Below are positions 58,105 through 64,000 of a DNA stretch of 64,000 nt, piece by piece. Each line of letters begins with the position of its first letter. Within the stretch, counting starts at the first letter, position 1. Made by a program: the position numbers and the translations under genes. The notes below the pieces were generated by a model, which worked only from the letters and a program-made list of their open reading frames with translations, ran no database searches and was not told the origin of the DNA. Origin of the DNA: Blastococcus saxobsidens (GTDB lineage: Bacteria; Actinomycetota; Actinomycetes; Mycobacteriales; Geodermatophilaceae); NCBI RefSeq assembly GCF_002938435.1, contig NZ_POQT01000002.1, positions 124,001 through 188,000 of the forward strand. The letters are read 5' to 3'.

Positions 58105-61035
58105 GTGAGCATGTCCGCCGTCCGTTCCGCCGCCTTGCTCGGCATCGTGGCGCTGTTGTCGGCGGCGACCGTGACGCTCGCCGGTCCCCTCGGCGCCGCG
58201 CCCGGCTGCGCCCAGGTGATCCAGGGGACGGCGGGCACATGGACCGTCCGGTCGGCGCCGGCCTTCCCCGCCGGTGACCCGGTGTTGGTCGGGCACGCTG
58301 TCGACTCCCGCCAGCCGCTGCGGCAGTACGCGACCAACGGCGTCTCGGTCCTGGCCACCGACGACGGCTGCGCCTGGGCGGAGACGTTCCGCCTGCCCGA
58401 GGCCCCGTCCCCCGAGCTGCCGGCCTCATCGGTGACCGACCGCATCCTCGAGGTCGTGGTGCACCCGCGGGCACAGGGCCGCATCTGGCTCGTCGTCGCC
58501 GTCGGCCAGACCGTCGCCGAGCGGCTCCGGTTCAACCGGATCGGCCCCAGCTTCCCGCTGAGCCCGGCGGCCGACGAGAACCGGGACGGCACCCAGACGC
58601 TAGTGCTCTCCAGCACCGACGCCGGAGCCTCCTGGACGGCGATGAGCGGTCCGCCGCTGCCCGGGGCGCCCGGTCGGCTGGCTCCCGCGCCTACCTCCCC
58701 GGGGGTGCTCTACCTGCCCACGTTCTCCGGGCTGTGGGGCAGCTTCGACGGCGGCCGCACCTGGACACCTCGCCCGCCGGCGGCGACCGCACCCGGGCAG
58801 GGGCAGCGGCCGTTGGACGCCGTCACCGCGCCGACCACCAACCGGGTGACCGTGGACCCGACGGCGGCGTCCACCCTCTACGGGCACAACAACACCAGTG
58901 TCCGCACCTCCGACGACGGCGGGGTGACCTGGTCGGCCTATCCGACACCGCCCGGCGGGTTCACCAGCGGGCCGTTCGTCGACCGCGGCCTCTCGGCCGA
59001 GCGCCGCATGGTGTTCGCGCGGCACCCGGACTCCACCTCACCCATCGAGTCGCTCTGGTTCTTCCGGTCGGCCACCGGCGCCTTCGAGGCCGTCCCGGTG
59101 GAGCCCGACACCATCGCCGGCGTGCCGTGGCGGGCCGTCTGGCACCCGGCCCGCGACGAGCTGGTCATGGCCACCTGGGACCGCAACTCCGCCGCGGGCT
59201 TCCCGGAGGTGTCGCTCTACCGGCTGGACTCCCGCGGCACGGTGGAGGAGATCAACGAGCTCGATCTGCCCCCGGTGTGGGGCCTCGACGTCGATGACTA
59301 CGGCACCTACCACCTGCACACCAGCAGCGAGATCGTCTCCCTTCAGACATCCGCGGTGGCGGGTGCGGCCGGGCTGGACCAGGGCCAGCCGCAGATCGAG
59401 ATGGACCCGTTCTCCTACCAGCCACCGCCCCCGCCCCTTCCGGCCACGCTCTCCGGTCCGGCGGCCGTCGAGCTGGACCCCGGAGAGACCACCACGCTGA
59501 CCTGGACCCTCGACCTGCCCCGGCGACCCACGCCGCTGGACACCTACTTCCTCATCGACACCTCCAACAGCTTCGAGCCCGACATCCAGGCGCTGGCCGA
59601 CGGCATGGCCGACGTCGTGCGCAGCCTGACCGACGCCGGCATCGACGCCCACGTCGGCATCGGCGAGCTGGGCACCCGCGAGGCCCGCCGCTACACCCGG
59701 TTCGCCGACATCGCCCCGCCCGGCACCGAGCTGCAACGCGGCTTCGAACGGCTGCGCACCGGCGGCGGCTACGAGTCCCACCTCATCGCGCTGCACCAGA
59801 CCGCCACCGGCTCGGGCGTCGAGGGCACCAGCGGCCCCGCCGTGGCTCCGGGCCAGGACCCCACCTGGCGCACCGATTCGCTGCGCACCCTCGTCGTCAT
59901 CACCGATGTCCAGTACATCGACGAGGACGACCCCGAGGCACCGTCCCGCCGGGAGGTCTACGACGCCCTTGCCGCCCGCGACGTCCGGGCCATCGGGCTC
60001 GAGGTCGTCCGGGAGGGCGGCGACGACGGCGTGCCCGGCAGCTACGCGGCGGTCGAGGCCGCCGACGCCGCCTCGACGACCGCACCTACCCCGGCACGCG
60101 CCGATCTGGAGGAGCTCGCCGGGGCCACCGGTTCCTTCGCCCCGCCCGGCGGCGTCGACTGCCGGAACAACGGGACCACCGAGATCGGCGCCGGCGACCC
60201 CATGGTCTGCACCACCACAGCAGTGCAGGCCGCCCGCATCTCCACCCTCGCCGACGTCCTCACCCGCGTCCTGCTCGCCCAGGTCGACGAGCGACCGGTC
60301 GCCCTCAGCGCCCGAGGCGACGTCACGGTCACGCCGGTCTCCCCCGACGGGTGGCGGCACCAGTCCGTGGACGTGAAACGGAACCAGACCCTCACGTTCA
60401 CTGCCGAGGTCAGCTGCGACGACAGCCAAGCCGGACGGGCACTCCCCCTCGGGGTCGACGCCCTCGTCGGGGAGGAGGGGATCGCCTCGGCCACCACGCA
60501 GGTCCAGTGCGGCCCGGCGGTGCCCGCATCCGCTGTCGCCGCCGGCGGCGAACCCGCGGCGGCCGAACCGGCACCCGCTCCGGTCGCCGCCGACCCCGCC
60601 ACCGCCCCGCCTCCCACGGGCCCCCAGGCTGCCCTCGCCCCACCGGTCGTCCCGCCCGTCGTCCCGGTTCCGGTCGGCGGAACCGCGACAGCACCCGGAT
60701 CCGCGCCAGGGACGGCGCCCGGCAACGCTCCCGGGACGGCCCCGGGGACTACCCCCGGCACTGCGGGGGCACCGGCGGCCGGTGCCGCCACCGCGCTGTC
60801 CCCGGGGGGCGCCGCGCAAGCGGCCCCGGCCGGGGCCGTCGCGGGACAGCACCAGGAGGACAGCCCCGCCCTCGCGCACGCGTCCCTGCAGATGACCGGC
60901 CGGCACCGCGAACCGGCCACGACGCCGCCCTGGACGCTGCTCGCCGCCGGGGTGCTGAGCGCTGCCGCCGCGGGCCGGCTCCGGGCCCTGCGCACACGAC
61001 CCATCCCCCGCACGGCGAGGAGCCGGAACAGATGA
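58105..61035 (+). CDS. secreted propeller/VWA protein with C-terminal membrane anchor
   Basis: A 976-aa exported protein. Signal peptide to about residue 32; a beta-propeller-like region (~40-420) with three Asp-box motifs (SSTDAGASW, SFDGGRTW, SDDGGVTW); a Pro-rich hinge; a VWA/integrin-type domain (~478-720) with the metal motif DTSNS (485-489); a beta domain; ~120 residues rich in Ala/Pro/Gly; one membrane helix (~943-958) and a basic tail inside. It looks like a surface binding protein. The stop overlaps the FtsH-like gene (ATGA). GAGGAG precedes GTG 58105; ATG 58111 is the alternative start. Confidence 0.85.
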   Translation: MSMSAVRSAALLGIVALLSAATVTLAGPLGAAPGCAQVIQGTAGTWTVRSAPAFPAGDPVLVGHAVDSRQPLRQYATNGVSVLATDDGCAWAETFRLPEAPSPELPASSVTDRILEVVVHPRAQGRIWLVVAVGQTVAERLRFNRIGPSFPLSPAADENRDGTQTLVLSSTDAGASWTAMSGPPLPGAPGRLAPAPTSPGVLYLPTFSGLWGSFDGGRTWTPRPPAATAPGQGQRPLDAVTAPTTNRVTVDPTAASTLYGHNNTSVRTSDDGGVTWSAYPTPPGGFTSGPFVDRGLSAERRMVFARHPDSTSPIESLWFFRSATGAFEAVPVEPDTIAGVPWRAVWHPARDELVMATWDRNSAAGFPEVSLYRLDSRGTVEEINELDLPPVWGLDVDDYGTYHLHTSSEIVSLQTSAVAGAAGLDQGQPQIEMDPFSYQPPPPPLPATLSGPAAVELDPGETTTLTWTLDLPRRPTPLDTYFLIDTSNSFEPDIQALADGMADVVRSLTDAGIDAHVGIGELGTREARRYTRFADIAPPGTELQRGFERLRTGGGYESHLIALHQTATGSGVEGTSGPAVAPGQDPTWRTDSLRTLVVITDVQYIDEDDPEAPSRREVYDALAARDVRAIGLEVVREGGDDGVPGSYAAVEAADAASTTAPTPARADLEELAGATGSFAPPGGVDCRNNGTTEIGAGDPMVCTTTAVQAARISTLADVLTRVLLAQVDERPVALSARGDVTVTPVSPDGWRHQSVDVKRNQTLTFTAEVSCDDSQAGRALPLGVDALVGEEGIASATTQVQCGPAVPASAVAAGGEPAAAEPAPAPVAADPATAPPPTGPQAALAPPVVPPVVPVPVGGTATAPGSAPGTAPGNAPGTAPGTTPGTAGAPAAGAATALSPGGAAQAAPAGAVAGQHQEDSPALAHASLQMTGRHREPATTPPWTLLAAGVLSAAAAGRLRALRTRPIPRTARSRNR

Positions 61036-62978
61036 CCGACACCCTGACCCAGACCGCCCCGGACACGGACGGCCGGGCGGCGGCACACCGATCCGGACGG
61101 CGTGCCGCCCGCGGCGGACGTCGGACAGCACGGCAGTCCCCGGCCCGCCCCCGCGCGAGCCTGCCGCGTCCCTCACCCCGCGGCTGGCTGGTGGCGGCCG
61201 TGGCGCTCCTGTTGCTGGCCTTCGCGGGAGCTCTCGCCCATCTGAGCGCCGACACCCCCGGCCGGGAGGTGACGCTGGACGGGCTCGCTGAACTCACCGC
61301 CGACGACGACGTCGCCCGCGCGACGTTCCTCGACGAGGACGCCCGCATCGTCGGGACGACGTCCGGCGGCGAGCGCTTCTGGGTGGCCTACCCCGCCAGC
61401 GACTCGGCCACCTCGATGCTGCTGCAGGAGCTGACCGGGTCGGGCGCCGAGGTGTCCGTCGACGGGCAGTCGAGCAAGGCCGTGGTCCGCATCGTCGCCA
61501 CCGGGTTGCTGCCACTGATGATCCTGGCGGCGCTCTTCGGGCTGTTCTTCGTCGGCGGCCGGGACGGCGCCTCTGACATCCGCGGCTTCGGCACGATGGG
61601 CCGGCGCGGCGGCGGGCGGGCGACACCTCCCCAGGTGACCTTCGCCGACGTCGCCGGTGCCGACGAGGCGGTGACCGAGCTGCGCGAAGTCGTGGAGTAC
61701 CTCAACCACCCGGAGCGCTACGCCGCACTCGGCGCCAGCCCGCCCAAGGGTGTACTGCTGTTCGGCCCGCCGGGCACCGGGAAGACGCTGATTGCCCGCG
61801 CGACGGCGGGCGAGGCGGGGGTGCCCTTCTTCTCGGTCGCCGGGGCCGAGTTCGTGGAATCGCTGGTCGGGGTGGGGGCCGCTCGCATCCGCGACCTGTT
61901 CGCCACGGTGCGGGCCGTGGCACCGGCCATCGTGTTCATCGACGAACTCGACGCCGCGGGGCGGCGACGCGGTGGGGCGGAGACCGGCGGTTCGGAGGAG
62001 CGGGAGCAGACGCTCAACCAGCTGCTGGTGGAGCTGGACGGCTTCGCCGCCTCGTCGGGCATCGTGGTCATGGGGGCCACCAACCGGCCCGACATCCTCG
62101 ACCCCGCCCTGCTGCGGCCGGGCCGGTTCGACCGACACGTGACCGTGGACCACCCCGACCGGGCCAGCCGGGAGAAGATCCTCCAGGTGCACAGCCGGGG
62201 CAAGCCCCTGGGCCCCGACGTCGACCTGCCGACCCTCGCCCGCCGCACGCCCGGCTTCACCGGCGCCGACCTGGCCAACGTGGTCAACGAGGCGGCACTG
62301 CTGACCATCCGCGCGGGCCGGACGCTGATCGGCATGCCGGAGCTGGTAGAGGCCATCGAGCGGGTGCTCGGCGGCCCGCAGCGGCGAGGCCGCATCCTCG
62401 GCGAGGAGGTGCGCCGCCGGATAGCCGTGCACGAGGCCGGGCACGCCGTCGTGGCCACCGCGATGGGCGAGGAGGTGCACCGGGTGTCGGTGGTCGCCCG
62501 CGGCAGCGGGCTGGGCGCCGTTAGCCTCACCGGCGGTGACGAGGCCGTGCTGCTGACCGCGCCGGAGATCGCCGACCGCCTCACCGTGGCCATGTCGGGC
62601 CGTGCCGCCGAGGAGCTGGTCCTCGGCTCGGCTTCGACCGGCAGCGAGGGCGACCTCGAGCGGGCCACTGGCGTGGCCCGCGACATGGTGACCCGCTACG
62701 GCATGAGCCCCACCGTCGGGCGGGTGCGGCTCACCGGCACCGCCGCCGACGTATTCCTCGGCGGCGGTGCCGCCACCACGGAGATGTCCGAGGCGCTGCG
62801 CCGGCGGGTCGAGGAAGAGACCGCCCGGCTGGTCGACCTCGGGTTCGAACGGGCCGGCGACGTGCTGGCCACCCACCGCGCCGCGGTCGACGCACTGGTC
62901 GGGGCGCTGCTGGCCGACGAGTCCCTGGAGGGGCCCGCCCTGGAGCGTCATCTGCACGCGGTCGCGACTCCGCGCTGA
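61032..62978 (+). CDS. ftsH: FtsH-like membrane AAA+ zinc metalloprotease
   Basis: A 648-aa protein with two membrane helices (51-71, 153-174) around an external ~80-residue domain, an AAA domain (GPPGTGKT 245-252, VFIDELDA 301-308, SRH region GATNRPDILDPALLRPGRFD) and an M41 protease domain (HEAGH 467-471; third ligand Asp541 in EGDLERAT). It lacks the long C-terminal tail of housekeeping FtsH, and its N-terminus is Arg/Ala-rich. It is probably a second, specialised FtsH coupled (ATGA) to the surface VWA protein; it may degrade membrane proteins in zinc stress. Confidence 0.88.
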   Translation: MTDTLTQTAPDTDGRAAAHRSGRRAARGGRRTARQSPARPRASLPRPSPRGWLVAAVALLLLAFAGALAHLSADTPGREVTLDGLAELTADDDVARATFLDEDARIVGTTSGGERFWVAYPASDSATSMLLQELTGSGAEVSVDGQSSKAVVRIVATGLLPLMILAALFGLFFVGGRDGASDIRGFGTMGRRGGGRATPPQVTFADVAGADEAVTELREVVEYLNHPERYAALGASPPKGVLLFGPPGTGKTLIARATAGEAGVPFFSVAGAEFVESLVGVGAARIRDLFATVRAVAPAIVFIDELDAAGRRRGGAETGGSEEREQTLNQLLVELDGFAASSGIVVMGATNRPDILDPALLRPGRFDRHVTVDHPDRASREKILQVHSRGKPLGPDVDLPTLARRTPGFTGADLANVVNEAALLTIRAGRTLIGMPELVEAIERVLGGPQRRGRILGEEVRRRIAVHEAGHAVVATAMGEEVHRVSVVARGSGLGAVSLTGGDEAVLLTAPEIADRLTVAMSGRAAEELVLGSASTGSEGDLERATGVARDMVTRYGMSPTVGRVRLTGTAADVFLGGGAATTEMSEALRRRVEEETARLVDLGFERAGDVLATHRAAVDALVGALLADESLEGPALERHLHAVATPR

Positions 62979-62994
62979 CGGCGACCGGTCGCGC

Positions 62995-63891
62995 TCAGGG
63001 CAGCAGCCCCACCCGGGAGTGGACGACGGGCCGGGGCCTGTCGGCGCGCCGCGCCGCTGCCCGGCAGCCGGCGGAAGCCAGGACGCGTCGCGCGGCGCGC
63101 CGAACGCCGGGCCCTGCGGCGGACACCGTGAAGACGGCGACGGCCAGTAGCACGATCGTGCCGCCCGCCGGCACGCCGAGGTAGTAGGCCGCGGTGGTCC
63201 CGGCGCTCGCGACGACAGCGCCGATGCCGACGGCTACGAGCAGCGTGCCGCGGAAACTCCGGGCCAACAGCATCGCGGCGGCTGCCGGGAGCACCATCAG
63301 CGCGCCGATCAGGAGCAGGCCCACGATGCGCATGGACGCCACCACGGTGGCCGCCGTGGTGGCGGCCAGCAGCATGTTCAGCACGGTGACTGGTAGACCG
63401 GCGGCGCAGGCGCACTCCTCGTCGATGGAGACCGCGAAGAGCGCACGACACAGCCCGACCGTGAATGCGAGGACGACGGCTGCCGTTCCGGCGAGGACGA
63501 CGAGATCGGATCGGGTGGTCGTGATGATCGCGCCGAAGAGGTAGGCGTCCAGATTTGCCGGCCTGCCGGGCGGCATCGCCGAGATCAGCACCACGCCTCC
63601 GGCAATGCCGCCGGCGAAGAGTATGGCCATGAGGACGTCGACCTCATTGCGACGCAGCCCGCGGAGAGCCTCCACCGCGATGGCCCCCACCACGGCGGTG
63701 GCCATCGCGGTACCCAGTGGCGCCCAGCCGGTCACGAGACCGAGGGCAACGCCGAACAGCGCGACGTGGCCGACTCCGTCGCCGATGATCGACAGGCGGC
63801 GCTGCACCAGGTGCACGCCGACCGTCGGGGCCGTGGCGCCAACCAGCAGCGCCGCGATAAGGGCTGACTGCATGAACCCATGACTCAGCAC
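62995..63891 (-). CDS. second ZnuB-type (ABC-3) metal transporter permease
   Basis: A 298-aa permease from GTG 63891 with about eight helices (FMQSALIAALLVGATAPTVGVHLVQRRLSIIGDGVGH). It is clearly related to znuB (44114-45139) but without the His-rich tail; the C-terminus is Arg/Ala-rich. No ATPase or binding protein lies beside it within the window. They may be divergent genes to the right, beyond 64000, across the palindrome at 63934-63960, or the permease may use ZnuC. Convergent with the FtsH-like gene. Confidence 0.88.
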   Translation of the reverse strand: MLSHGFMQSALIAALLVGATAPTVGVHLVQRRLSIIGDGVGHVALFGVALGLVTGWAPLGTAMATAVVGAIAVEALRGLRRNEVDVLMAILFAGGIAGGVVLISAMPPGRPANLDAYLFGAIITTTRSDLVVLAGTAAVVLAFTVGLCRALFAVSIDEECACAAGLPVTVLNMLLAATTAATVVASMRIVGLLLIGALMVLPAAAAMLLARSFRGTLLVAVGIGAVVASAGTTAAYYLGVPAGGTIVLLAVAVFTVSAAGPGVRRAARRVLASAGCRAAARRADRPRPVVHSRVGLLP

Positions 63892-63933
63892 GTCAACACG
63901 CCGGGTCGCCGTCTACGCCAGGGTGCCCGCCCG

Positions 63934-63960
63934 GCTTATCGAGAGTCATTCTCGATAAGC
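63934..63960. promoter_or_regulatory. Zur-box-like palindrome 6, long and perfect (second permease)
   Basis: 11-bp arms GCTTATCGAGA / TCTCGATAAGC with a 5-bp centre; the inner 17 bp (63939-63955) read TCGAGAGTCATTCTCGA, like boxes 2 and 5. It lies 43 bp upstream of the permease and may also serve a gene to the right of the window. Confidence 0.78.
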
Positions 63961-64000
63961 TAGCAGGAACGCCACCCCGACTGCCGACGCGGACTCTCCA

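Overview
This is high-GC actinobacterial DNA. Housekeeping content and order (purA, DUF3151, class II fba, pyrE, clpB, dnaK-grpE-dnaJ-hspR with HAIR operators, a large Fe-S reductase, dcd) resemble the Mycobacterium tuberculosis Rv0321-Rv0384 neighbourhood as I remember it. Together with high GC and tRNA-encoded CCA, this suggests a Geodermatophilales-type actinobacterium (Blastococcus, Geodermatophilus or Modestobacter). That placement is inference; no rRNA is present.

Left part (1-32.9 kb), mostly chromosomal core. It holds a partial TctC-type binding lipoprotein, purA, a conserved hypothetical, a sugar-type ABC permease and ATPase pair without a visible binding protein, DUF3151 plus fba, a pentapeptide-repeat protein, a CoA-disulfide-reductase-like flavoprotein beside a glycolate-oxidase gene that has lost its middle, pyrE, a fasciclin lipoprotein with a membrane-anchored molybdopterin oxidoreductase, the ClpB and DnaK chaperone loci, ohrR-osmC, a decayed DUF559-type gene, the Fe-S reductase, a CynX-type MFS protein, dcd, a secreted subtilase, and a PAS / chemotaxis-transducer pair whose transducer is frameshifted.

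Middle (32.9-38.6 kb), accessory DNA behind a tRNA-Gly(CCC). It has long stretches without credible genes, a complete IS21-family insertion (26-bp imperfect terminal repeats, 5-bp target duplication CAAGC) that splits a small reading frame, and a CmtR-like metal sensor with a CDF-like transporter.

Right part (38.6-64 kb), almost entirely a metal-homeostasis cluster. At least six palindromes of the form nnGGGAA/nnGAGAA-N3-TTCCCnn/TTCTCnn precede its transcription units, and a Fur-family gene of Zur type lies inside. Units: (i) small Cys protein - COG0523 GTPase - WD40 propeller - flavoprotein; (ii) znuA-znuC-znuB-zur; (iii) divergent ribosomal paralogues lacking zinc-ribbon cysteines (L31, L32, and L28, L33, S14, S18), with a degenerate COG0523 protein and a ferredoxin-like protein; (iv) a peptide/metallophore-type ABC importer with an MFS exporter embedded in it, laid out like the staphylopine Cnt transport genes; (v) a P1B-4 metal ATPase with its ArsR regulator; (vi) a 64-aa exported peptide, a large secreted propeller/VWA protein and an FtsH-like protease; (vii) a second ZnuB-type permease.

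The working picture is one Zur-controlled island that lowers zinc demand (ribosomal protein swap), allocates zinc (COG0523) and scavenges it (two importer types). The exported peptide / VWA-propeller / FtsH cassette and the MFS-containing ABC operon are the best candidates for undescribed biology.
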